Shown piece after piece: positions 26,913 through 33,834 of a stretch of 64,000 bases of DNA (the stretch's first letter is position 1; each line of letters opens with the position of its first letter). This stretch comes from JAVJST01 sp965229715 (GTDB lineage: Bacteria > Pseudomonadota > Alphaproteobacteria > Rhodospirillales > Casp-alpha2): positions 1,488,001 through 1,552,000 of the forward strand of contig CBDDJL010000002.1 of assembly GCA_965229715.1 (NCBI GenBank), read 5' to 3'. The notes beneath the pieces are model-generated. The model had not been told where the DNA came from. It saw nothing but the letters and a program-made list of their open reading frames with translations, and made no database searches. The translations under genes and the position numbers were made by a program.

Positions 26913-28177
26913 ACGCGATGCAAAAAAACCAACCGGTGAGTGCGTACGTCGACCCCCGCCGCTACACCATCATTCTGGTGCTGTGCTTCTTCGGCATCGC
27001 CGCGCTTGAGATCGTCGCCTATGTGATCAACGACCGCATCGTCTCGCGCCAGCAGGCGGTGGCTCACTTCGCGCAACTGGGCAACCGGCAACGCGCTCTG
27101 TCGCTCAACATCGCGCTACTCGCCCAGGAATACGCCGCCAGCACCGACGCGCAGGTGCGTGCCGCCAAGCGGACGCGGATCGAGACGCTGGCGCAGGATA
27201 TGAACCGCAACCATGTTCTGATGACCGAGGGAGATCCGGCGTCCGGCATGCCGATGCCCGACAGTGCCGAAATCGATCAGATCATCTTCGGCAATCCGAT
27301 TTTTCTCGATGAAACGCTGCGGCGTTTTCTCTTTGCCGTGAACGAGATCACGTCACAGCCGTGGGCTGCCGATTTGGAAAACTCGCATTCCATGTCGGAA
27401 ATCAGCGGTCTGGCCGCCGGCGCCCTAAGCACCGGTATCGAGCGATTGGTCGATGCGATGGAAGACGACGGGCGGAGCAAGGTCGAGAGCCTCGAACTCG
27501 CGCTCGTGGCGACGTCAGGCATCATGGTGGCGATCATCGGCGGCTTGGTCGTGTTCGTCATCCTGCCGATCATGCGCCGCATCGCCGACCAGACCAAGGA
27601 GTTGATCGACCTTGCCCGAACCGATCCGCTGACCGGTTGCCACAACCGCCGCAGCTTTCTGCGCGAAAGTGAATCCGAGTTCAATCGCTTCCGCCGCTAT
27701 GGCGCGGACATGTCGGTCATCATGCTGGATATCGATAACTTCAAGAAGATCAACGATACCTATGGGCATGCGGCCGGCGACGAGGTCATTCGCAGGCTCG
27801 CGCAAATCTGCATCGACAACATCCGGAAATCGGATGTCCTCGGTCGCCTCGGCGGCGAGGAGTTCGCCATTCTGATGCCCGAGACATCGGCCGAAAACGC
27901 ACAGATCGCGGCCGAGAAACTGCGGACCGCGCTGGAAGATACGCCGGTCGCCTTCAACGGTCATGACATCACGTTCACGGTCAGCCTCGGCCTGACGCTC
28001 GCCAGCCCGGACGATGAGGAAATGTTCCAGGTCGTCAATCGTGCCGACGAGGCGCTCTATCGGGCAAAGAACGGGGGGCGAAATCAGGTCGCCGTCAAAC
28101 TTGCCGGCGATGCCGCGCCGTATGATCGACTGGACAGCGCAGGCGCAACCCGGAGCAGCGAAAAGGGCGACGCTTAG
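26909..28177 (+). CDS. Membrane-anchored diguanylate cyclase (GGDEF)
   Basis: 422 residues from the ATG at 26909, in the ATGA overlap with the permease gene. One transmembrane helix (about 20-42) and a second (about 195-220) bracket a periplasmic sensor region of roughly 150 residues. This is followed by a GGDEF domain with an active GGEEF motif near 315 and a product-inhibition RxxD site (RKSD) five residues before it. It should make cyclic di-GMP. Its position as fifth gene of an amino-acid ABC operon suggests that it reports periplasmic cationic amino acids. It is convergent with the next gene (5 bp). Confidence 0.92.
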   Translation: MNAMQKNQPVSAYVDPRRYTIILVLCFFGIAALEIVAYVINDRIVSRQQAVAHFAQLGNRQRALSLNIALLAQEYAASTDAQVRAAKRTRIETLAQDMNRNHVLMTEGDPASGMPMPDSAEIDQIIFGNPIFLDETLRRFLFAVNEITSQPWAADLENSHSMSEISGLAAGALSTGIERLVDAMEDDGRSKVESLELALVATSGIMVAIIGGLVVFVILPIMRRIADQTKELIDLARTDPLTGCHNRRSFLRESESEFNRFRRYGADMSVIMLDIDNFKKINDTYGHAAGDEVIRRLAQICIDNIRKSDVLGRLGGEEFAILMPETSAENAQIAAEKLRTALEDTPVAFNGHDITFTVSLGLTLASPDDEEMFQVVNRADEALYRAKNGGRNQVAVKLAGDAAPYDRLDSAGATRSSEKGDA

Positions 28178-28182
28178 TCCGC

Positions 28183-29331
28183 TCAGCGATTGGAAAGCGC
28201 CGAGCTGCCCGCCGGGCGCTCGAACGGATCGTGCCCGGCGATCTTGCCGATGCGTGCGCCCGGTCGTTGCAGGGCGTCGACATGAGCGGAAAACAGGATG
28301 CCTGACTGACGGGCGACGACCGGCAGGCGGGGCGTGTCCGGGGCCGCGAGGTCGACGAGTTCCGCCACCGTGTCGCCGGCCGCGATCCGGTCGCCGACAT
28401 CGAAATGCCACACCACCAGACCGGCCGCCGGCGCCTGCAGCGGTTCGGTCCGGTCGAGTGGAAACGGCGGATTGATCTCCGGGGGCAGGGGGCCGGCGTC
28501 GCCCTGCACGGCGCCGCGGCGGATCAGGAACCGGAGTAGGTTGGCGGCATCAGCCGCCGCGAGGTCGTCACGCACGTCGCCCTGACCACGCAATTCCACG
28601 GTCACTGCGAAGCACGCCGACGGCAGTTGCTCGCGATCGAGCTCGAGTCGTTCGCGAACGCGCCGCCAGGGCGCCGCATTGGCGTCGTCGAACGGCAATT
28701 CGTCGACGTCGTCTTCGACGAGGACGACCGGGACCGCCATGTCGCGGCCAAGCTCGACGACGGTTTCGAGGTGATCGCGGTTGGCGTAGAGGTGCAACGT
28801 TGCGCGCCAGTCGCAGTGTAGATCGAGAACCATGTCGGCATCGACCGAAAGGCCGAGCAACGCCTTTCGGTGGGCCTGTTGTTCGGTATCGTCGGGCAGG
28901 GCCGCGACGGCGTCCCGTAGGGCGTCGCGCATCAGGGCGACGTTGGTTGCCGCGTCGTCGCCGGTCTTGTCCCGAATGGCGTCCGCAATGTCCGGCGCCA
29001 GATCGGGCCATGCCCGGTTGAAATTGCCGAGCCCGTCGCTCAGTGAAAAGCGGCCGAGCACGCGCTCGTTGACGGACTGGTCGAGGCCGATGGGGTTGGC
29101 GTAAGGCAGCGCGACGATTTCGCCCGCGATGCGGCCCTCGGCATCGAGCCTGTCGAGTTCACGGCCGAGGTGGTCGAGGGTCAGGAGACCCGGCCACTCG
29201 TCAGCGTGCAGTGCGGCGTGCAAATAGACTTTGGGCCGGGCGCCGGGGGTGCCCCAACGGTGCACGGTGAGCGTGCGCCGGGTGCCCGGCGCGACGGTCG
29301 GAAGCGGGATCGAGACAGTCTTGCGCGTCAT
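28183..29331 (-). CDS. Succinylglutamate desuccinylase/aspartoacylase-family (M14) protein
   Basis: 382 residues from the ATG at 29331. Zinc ligands fit the family: HADEW in HAALHADEWPG and His in VLDLHCDW. The C-terminal 120 residues form a beta-rich domain typical of the larger AstE-like members. These enzymes deacylate N-acyl amino acids. Beside a basic-amino-acid importer, a role in arginine catabolism is plausible but not shown. The longer frame to 29388 is not needed. Confidence 0.85.
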   Translation of the reverse strand: MTRKTVSIPLPTVAPGTRRTLTVHRWGTPGARPKVYLHAALHADEWPGLLTLDHLGRELDRLDAEGRIAGEIVALPYANPIGLDQSVNERVLGRFSLSDGLGNFNRAWPDLAPDIADAIRDKTGDDAATNVALMRDALRDAVAALPDDTEQQAHRKALLGLSVDADMVLDLHCDWRATLHLYANRDHLETVVELGRDMAVPVVLVEDDVDELPFDDANAAPWRRVRERLELDREQLPSACFAVTVELRGQGDVRDDLAAADAANLLRFLIRRGAVQGDAGPLPPEINPPFPLDRTEPLQAPAAGLVVWHFDVGDRIAAGDTVAELVDLAAPDTPRLPVVARQSGILFSAHVDALQRPGARIGKIAGHDPFERPAGSSALSNR

Positions 29332-29401
29332 GGCGCGAGTGTGCCGCCCGCACCGCCGGTTGGCAACGCCCGGCAGGCCGTGTCGCAACTCACCGGCGTT
29401 C

Positions 29402-29430
29402 TTGACAGGCTTCGGCTTGCGGCTTATGAA
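29402..29430 (+). promoter_or_regulatory. Sigma-70 type promoter of the tRNA-Met gene
   Basis: TTGACA (29402-29407), a 17-bp spacer and TATGAA (29425-29430) form a near-consensus promoter whose transcript would begin about 55-60 bp before the tRNA 5' end. Confidence 0.75.
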
Positions 29431-29493
29431 GCGGGCCTTCCGGCGCGAAACGCCCGCGTTTCCGATGTCCGGTGTCCTACGGCAATGCCTCGG

Positions 29494-29570
29494 GGCGGAG
29501 TAGCTCAGCTGGTTAGAGCAGCGGAATCATAATCCGCGTGTCGGGGGTTCGAGTCCCTCCTCCGCTACCA
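29494..29570 (+). tRNA. tRNA-Met (CAT), elongator type
   Basis: A 77-nt cloverleaf. The acceptor stem GGCGGAG/CTCCGCT has one G-T pair. The D arm is GCTC...GAGC, and the anticodon stem GCGGA/TCCGC has loop ATCATAA, giving anticodon CAT. The T arm is GGGGG-TTCGAGT-CCCTC, followed by an encoded ACCA end. The loop is typical of elongator tRNA-Met. Its 3' part (from 29526) is the left copy of a 46-bp repeat, so the mature 3' half was probably supplied by the island. Confidence 0.95.
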
Positions 29571-29571
29571 T
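29526..29571 (+). repeat. Left attachment site (attL) of the genomic island
   Basis: These 46 bp (ATCATAATCCGCG ... CTCCGCTACCAT) cover the tRNA-Met anticodon loop to its 3' end. They are repeated exactly at 40464-40509, and divergence on both sides defines the exact limits. Confidence 0.92.
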
Positions 29572-29581
29572 ATTTATCAAT

Positions 29582-29611
29582 GCCTTAGCTCTGTCGAGCT
29601 GGGGCGTTTTT
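29582..29611 (+). terminator. Rho-independent terminator after tRNA-Met (island-borne)
   Basis: A 10-bp stem with two G-T pairs (29582-29591 with 29596-29605), a 4-nt TGTC loop and GTTTTT directly after. It lies 12 bp beyond the tRNA and inside the island, so the island restores a terminator as well as the tRNA 3' end. The displaced original appears to be at 40515-40537. Confidence 0.75.
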
Positions 29612-29617
29612 CGTTTC

Positions 29618-29637
29618 GGGGTAACAGTTGGGGTAAC
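29618..29637 (+). repeat. Integrase arm-type sites, left end
   Basis: Two direct copies of GGGGTAAC (29618-29625 and 29630-29637) spaced 12 bp apart, near attL. A matching pair occurs near attR. Similar GGGGTAACA repeats flank tRNA-integrated islands with this integrase type. Binding is inferred. Confidence 0.6.
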
Positions 29638-29671
29638 AACGGCTAGAATAGAGAATGCTTATGATTTCGCA

Positions 29672-30220
29672 CTATTCCTCATAGTTGGGGCCGTCATCTG
29701 CTGCTCGTCGGAGGCGCGCCTGCCAAAGAGCGAATTCTTCCAAGGTCGTCTCGACAGGAAGATTGTTGAGACCGCGAAAATCGACGAACTCGACGTAGGC
29801 CACATTACCTTTACTGCTCAATGTCGTGGGCACGTCGAGTGAATTGTAGATGCCAAATCGTACATTCTCTCCTTTCTCGCCGAAAGGATGTTCTAATCGA
29901 CCAGCCAGCATGAGGATGCCTCGTTCAATCAACGATGACGAGGGTATGAAACGGCCAACAATGCCTTTCTCCAAACATAGGCGTTCTTGGATCTCGACGA
30001 TCAGGTACTTTTTTGGGGGAAGTTCGACAGTATCGTCGCCATGAGGGGAGAAGTCGAAGAAGCGAGACTCGGTGCCGTTCTCTCCAATCTGCTTCAAGCC
30101 CGCTGGATGCAGCGGGTAGTGGCAAGTCTTTAGCCTCTTTTCATCGAAAGGCTTAATTTCGATGCTCTTGTTCTTGACGGCCTGGCAAATGGCCTGATTG
30201 TTCATCACGTTCCCAAACAT
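29672..30220 (-). CDS. dCTP deaminase/dUTPase-fold protein, catalytically degenerate
   Basis: 182 residues with GGAGG just before the ATG at 30220. The trimeric dUTPase/dCTP-deaminase fold is recognisable (LPPKKYLIVEIQERLCL, GRFIPSSSLIERGILM, FGIYNSLDVP, VAYVEF). In active dCTP deaminase, the Arg/Ser of the RSSLARLG block and the Glu of the LEFYN block do the chemistry. Here these read SSSLIERG and FGIYN, so the catalytic Glu is replaced by Gly and an Arg is lost. A binding or sensing role is more likely than deamination. It follows the 115-residue gene by 18 bp on the same strand. dCTP deaminases are known anti-phage proteins, which fits an island cargo. Confidence 0.65.
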   Translation of the reverse strand: MFGNVMNNQAICQAVKNKSIEIKPFDEKRLKTCHYPLHPAGLKQIGENGTESRFFDFSPHGDDTVELPPKKYLIVEIQERLCLEKGIVGRFIPSSSLIERGILMLAGRLEHPFGEKGENVRFGIYNSLDVPTTLSSKGNVAYVEFVDFRGLNNLPVETTLEEFALWQARLRRAADDGPNYEE

Positions 30221-30238
30221 TGCGCCTCCGAAATCCTG

Positions 30239-30574
30239 TTATGCCTTGGGGAATTGTACCGGCACGCGAAACTTGATGCGTGAGACAGTTTCGTTGCCAG
30301 TTGCAGTATTGCCACTTCCGCCGAGTTTTAAGGCCCCAAATGCAATGGAGATCGATCCGTCCTTGCCTGAAGACTCGTCTACGCTTACTGCAACATCGAA
30401 TTCAAAGAACTCAACGGGTATTCCATCGGTCGACATCGGTGTGCTGTCAATTCCAGTTTGCCGCTTGATTACGGGGCATATCTTGCCACCGTCGGGGACA
30501 CTCTTTTGTGCCTCGGCGATGCCTTCGAATATCTGCTGGAGACTGCTCGATACAAACCTCTTGAGTTCCATCAT
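30239..30574 (-). CDS. Small beta-rich protein of unknown function, partner of the dCTP-deaminase-fold gene
   Basis: 111 residues from the ATG at 30574 (another ATG at 30571 and a GTG at 30586 are alternatives; GAGAGGG lies just upstream). An N-terminal amphipathic helix (LKRFVSSSLQQIFEGIAEAQ) is followed by three strands (FFEFDVAVSV, SISIAFGALKLGG, SRIKFRVPVQFP). The pattern resembles the small trypsin-co-occurring (trypco) domains found in bacterial conflict systems, but I cannot confirm the family. It is the first gene of a two-gene unit. Confidence 0.65.
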   Translation of the reverse strand: MMELKRFVSSSLQQIFEGIAEAQKSVPDGGKICPVIKRQTGIDSTPMSTDGIPVEFFEFDVAVSVDESSGKDGSISIAFGALKLGGSGNTATGNETVSRIKFRVPVQFPKA

Positions 30575-30944
30575 GCCCTCTCGCACCGGTAGTATCCGGC
30601 AAACCTATCACAATCACTGCACTTTTTCCCACACTGAGAAAATAGTGTGCGTCGAAAACCAAGCCGCCACCTTTGCTCTTTCAGGAGTTTGAGAGTAGAC
30701 AGGTAGACGGAGCCGGTACGCACGGCTCTGGGGCTTTGTAACCCCGCACTGAGCGGTCTGGTGGGACCGCTTAAACCACCCTTGACCACTGCGGTCCGGG
30801 GGCCTGTGACGTATGTCCAGGGCCTCGGCCTAAAGGTCATAGGGACCGTCTCAGTGCGGTTTACAAACTCCCGGATCACCAGGGATCAAGTGAAGCCAAC
30901 TTGCGGGGGCGTACCGCAAGCTCTGGTTTCCGGGTGTTGGTTGA
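30575..30944. other. Hairpin-rich non-coding interval
   Basis: About 370 bp between divergent island genes, more G/C-rich than the flanking island DNA. It holds hairpins at 30710-30728 (GAGCCG/CGGCTC), 30752-30771 (AGCGGTC/GACCGCT) and a long-range pairing 30787-30797 with 30843-30856 (CACTGCGGTCC with GGACCG-TCT-CAGTG). It also has three similar CACTG-GCGGT direct elements. It could be a structured RNA, a shared operator or an origin. No coding frame here is convincing. Confidence 0.45.
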
Positions 30945-31370
30945 GTGACCGAGACGCCGACAATCGAGTTCTCTGATTGGTTCGCTTGGCATGAGCGCGA
31001 CCAGATACCGAATTGTCATCTGCCCGGCGTATATGCACTCGCTCATTTCAAGAAGCCGCCCGAGGGTGCAGCAGACCCGCTTAACCGTCACATCGTGTAC
31101 TTCGGGCAGTCCTGTGGGCAGGACGGGGTACAAGATCGGCTTAACCTTTTTGATCGATCCGCCACCTCAGGCCGGAAGGGTCATTCGGGTGGGCGCACGT
31201 ATCGCGACGCCAATGGCAGTGTCAGGCCCGATCTCAAAGTCACGGTTGCCGTGGTTCCGCCGTTCGCTCCAGCAAGTGTACGGAACGCCTTCATCCTCTT
31301 CACCGAGCGCAAACTGATTTGGGATTTTTCCATTGCCCACGGAATTCTGCCCCCTTGTAATAAGCGTTGA
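30945..31370 (+). CDS. GIY-YIG-like nuclease domain protein A
   Basis: 141 residues from the GTG at 30945, the first possible start after an in-frame stop. The GIY-YIG core reads LPGVYALAHF (GVY), HIVYFGQS (YFG), DRLNLF (catalytic Arg), FTERKLIWDF (catalytic Glu) and PPCN (Asn), so all key residues are present. A shared block SATSGRKGHSGGRTY follows the Arg. It is homologous along its length to the protein at 35413. The domain cuts DNA in homing endonucleases and restriction enzymes. Its role here is unknown, but context suggests defence. Confidence 0.65.
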   Translation: MTETPTIEFSDWFAWHERDQIPNCHLPGVYALAHFKKPPEGAADPLNRHIVYFGQSCGQDGVQDRLNLFDRSATSGRKGHSGGRTYRDANGSVRPDLKVTVAVVPPFAPASVRNAFILFTERKLIWDFSIAHGILPPCNKR

Positions 31371-31383
31371 TGGGAACACATTC

Positions 31384-31674
31384 ATGGAAACGCGGACAGC
31401 GCCCCGACTTCGAACCTTTGGCATACTAGCCCTGATCGTGATCACCCTGACCGGCTGTGGTGTTGTCCGTGTCAATGAGTTGCAGCAGATGACTGCTGAG
31501 GATTTAGCGGCGCAATCGGATCAGTTCATCTGCGATGAAGGTGCCCGGATCGAGATCATCAGTTCACTGCCAGTTGTCTGGATACGCGAGCTGAAGAAGC
31601 GAGACCTATGGTCATGTGTCTCTCAGTACCGCGACGACGGTGACGCGACACAGGTTATCATCCAGCAGGATTGA
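31384..31674 (+). CDS. Small lipoprotein
   Basis: 96 residues. A lipoprotein signal is clear: basic start, hydrophobic FGILALIVITL, then lipobox LTGC with Cys near residue 24. The mature 70 residues contain two more Cys and no known domain. It starts 13 bp after the GIY-YIG-like gene on the same strand. Prophages and satellites often encode such lipoproteins to block infection by related phages at the surface; that is a suggestion only. Confidence 0.65.
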   Translation: METRTAPRLRTFGILALIVITLTGCGVVRVNELQQMTAEDLAAQSDQFICDEGARIEIISSLPVVWIRELKKRDLWSCVSQYRDDGDATQVIIQQD

Positions 31675-31697
31675 TCGGTGACATGCTACCCACAAAA

Positions 31698-31725
31698 GAG
31701 CCCGCTCCGGCAGTTGAGCGGGCTC
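31698..31725 (-). terminator. Rho-independent terminator of the 70-residue gene
   Basis: A perfect 10-bp stem (GAGCCCGCTC/GAGCGGGCTC) with an 8-nt loop. On the minus strand it is followed by TTTTGTGGG, and it lies 8 bp past the stop at 31733. Confidence 0.85.
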
Positions 31726-31732
31726 CAGTGGT

Positions 31733-31945
31733 TTAGAGCGCGAGCGCCTTTTGCGCTTCCTTGTGTGCAGGAGAGTCTTTGACCCACTGCCATGGTTGGC
31801 GGGGCTTGTAGGCCTTGGCGAGTTCCGGGAACTTCTTCGTATCCTTGACGGCGAGCCGTAGTTTCGCCCGTGCGTCGCGTGGATCGATCTTCATGGTGGC
31901 GCAGAGCGATTTCAGTTCGATGATGGTTTCGGTCTTATCGGTCAT
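31733..31945 (-). CDS. Small basic protein, possible DNA-binding
   Basis: 70 residues with a strong ribosome site (AGGAGA) before the ATG at 31945. The segment LKSLCATMKIDPRDARAKLR looks like a short helix-turn-helix found in small phage and plasmid proteins. A basic, Trp-containing C-terminus follows (RQPWQWVKD). A strong terminator ends the transcript, so it is an independent single-gene unit. Function unknown. Confidence 0.65.
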   Translation of the reverse strand: MTDKTETIIELKSLCATMKIDPRDARAKLRLAVKDTKKFPELAKAYKPRQPWQWVKDSPAHKEAQKALAL

Positions 31946-32087
31946 GGTCTTTCTCCTTGGTTGAAGACCAAATCGCTATAAGACGAGTGGGTTTAGTTCG
32001 TCAGGAGAAAACTGGCGTAGCTGTCGAGCTTCCTCACGAAACAGGACCTGTCCGCGTTTCACCAACAGGTTGCGATACATAGCTCTT

Positions 32088-32110
32088 TAGTGGATGATGT
32101 CGATCCACTA
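32088..32110. promoter_or_regulatory. Candidate operator before the methyltransferase gene
   Basis: Inverted repeat TAGTGGAT-N7-ATCCACTA, centred about 78 bp upstream of the GTG start at 32177. Methyltransferase genes of restriction systems are often controlled by such sites. No protein is assigned. Confidence 0.45.
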
Positions 32111-32176
32111 GGATCACTACAATTTGTGGATAAGTGCGTCGAAAAACCACATTATCTAGAGTGAAAAGAACAGAAA

Positions 32177-33832
32177 GTGAACTTTAAAGAGTATGAGTCT
32201 GAGCAGAAGTTGGGCGGTGTTTATTACACTCCACGGGTTCTCGCCGATTTTCTCGCAAGCTGGATTGGGGAAGATGCGCCCTCACTAGTCTTGGAACCTA
32301 GTTGCGGCGACGGAGCCCTAGTCCGTTCTCTCCTTCGGGTAGGTTCGGAGAAAGAGTGGGGACGTCACGTGCGTGTTGTCGGCATAGACATCGACAAGGA
32401 AGCTTTGAAGGAAGCTAGAGCAAGTGTTTGCGCCCAACAGTTTGGTTCTGGCACTGCGGATTTTCTGGAAGACGATTTTCTAAAGTACTCAGTATCTGCA
32501 TTGGCGAGCGGTGATCAGTTCGACGCCGTGATCGGCAATCCGCCATTCATTCGCTATCAGTATCTTGATAGTGAACATCAGCGATTAACCGAAAAAATCT
32601 TCTCTGACGCTGGTCTGAACTTTACACGGCATACTAATGCCTGGGTTCCGTTCGTGCTACAGAGCCTAAGGATGCTGAGACCTAAGGGGCGGCTTGGAAT
32701 GGTCATTCCAGCCGAGATCATGCATGTGCTACATGCTGGTTCACTTAGGACATTTCTCGAAGAGAATTGCTCAAAAATCGCGGTCGTACACTTAGAAGAG
32801 CTATTTTCCGAAACTGTTCTTCAAGGGGTGGTGCTTCTTCTGTGTGAGAAGCGGAGTGAGGACTGTACCGAGCGATGTCAGATCGCCTTCCCAAGCGCGT
32901 CAAATACTGACCTAGTGAATGGCCACGTTTCCCAGTTCATCGACAGTATCTCTTATCAACCCACGCGAGATGCTCAGCACAAATGGATGGAGGGGCTCCT
33001 TACTGCTGAAGAACAAGATGTCTATGATAAAGCGAAATCGACGAAGGGTGTGTTTCGATTTTCTGAGGTCGCTTCCGTTGACGTTGGGATTGTAACTGGT
33101 GCCAACAAGTTCTTTCTCGTGACCCAAGCGATCATTGATCAGTATGAACTCGACGAATTCGCACATCCTATGTTTGGAAGAAGTTCCCACGTTAAAGGGA
33201 TTTCAATCCGATCATCGGATATTGAGAACAACGAGAAATCTGGCTTGCCGACAAGGTTCATTCATTTTCCACGAGAAAGAGTCGAGAAGTTACCGAAGGG
33301 GGCTCAATCATACATTGCCCTTGGCGAAGAACTCGGGCTTCAAGAACGCTACAAGTGCCGAATTAGGAAGCCTTGGTATGTTGTGCCGTCTGTTTGGGCT
33401 TCTGATGTCTCGATGTTGAAAAGAGCCCACGATGTACCTCGCCTAATCTTGAATGAGGCGAAGGCCTATACCACCGATACCGCGTATCGAATTCGAATGA
33501 ATAAAGGGTTCAAGAGAGATGCCTGCAAACTGGTAGGTAATTTTGTGAATTCATTGACAGCACTATCTGCGGAGCTGGAGGGGCGCCACTATGGGGGTGG
33601 TGTGATAGAGTTGGTGCCGTCGGAGATTGAAAGAGTTCTAGTCCCACTATCTTCATGCGGTAGGGCCGAGTTTACAGCTCTAGACAATCTGTGGAGAGCG
33701 GGTGAGTCCGTTGATCAAGTAATCAAACAACAAGATCGTAGAATACTCTCGGAGTTGGGCCTAAGTGCCAAAGATCAGCGCATACTTAACAAAGCAATGC
33801 TTAGACTTCGTCGTCGAAGGCAGCGAGCATAA
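32177..33832 (+). CDS. N-6 adenine DNA methyltransferase
   Basis: 551 residues from the GTG at 32177 (a stop lies 15 nt upstream in frame). Motif X/I (GGVYYTPRVLADFLASW; VLEPSCGDGALVRSL) and motif IV NPPF (VIGNPPFIRYQY) identify a gamma-class N6-adenine methylase of the M.TaqI/Eco57I type. The C-terminal half is a probable target-recognition domain. Base composition is clearly more A/T-rich than the chromosome. It converges tail to tail with the PLD nuclease gene (2 bp gap), so the two form a probable restriction-modification pair. No helicase or DISARM/BREX partner is present. Confidence 0.88.
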   Translation: MNFKEYESEQKLGGVYYTPRVLADFLASWIGEDAPSLVLEPSCGDGALVRSLLRVGSEKEWGRHVRVVGIDIDKEALKEARASVCAQQFGSGTADFLEDDFLKYSVSALASGDQFDAVIGNPPFIRYQYLDSEHQRLTEKIFSDAGLNFTRHTNAWVPFVLQSLRMLRPKGRLGMVIPAEIMHVLHAGSLRTFLEENCSKIAVVHLEELFSETVLQGVVLLLCEKRSEDCTERCQIAFPSASNTDLVNGHVSQFIDSISYQPTRDAQHKWMEGLLTAEEQDVYDKAKSTKGVFRFSEVASVDVGIVTGANKFFLVTQAIIDQYELDEFAHPMFGRSSHVKGISIRSSDIENNEKSGLPTRFIHFPRERVEKLPKGAQSYIALGEELGLQERYKCRIRKPWYVVPSVWASDVSMLKRAHDVPRLILNEAKAYTTDTAYRIRMNKGFKRDACKLVGNFVNSLTALSAELEGRHYGGGVIELVPSEIERVLVPLSSCGRAEFTALDNLWRAGESVDQVIKQQDRRILSELGLSAKDQRILNKAMLRLRRRRQRA

Positions 33833-33834
33833 CC

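Noticed and set aside
30571..30879. 102-codon minus-strand frame over the hairpin-rich island region
   Set aside because: It overlaps the start of the small beta protein in another frame and lies across strong hairpins without codon preference.
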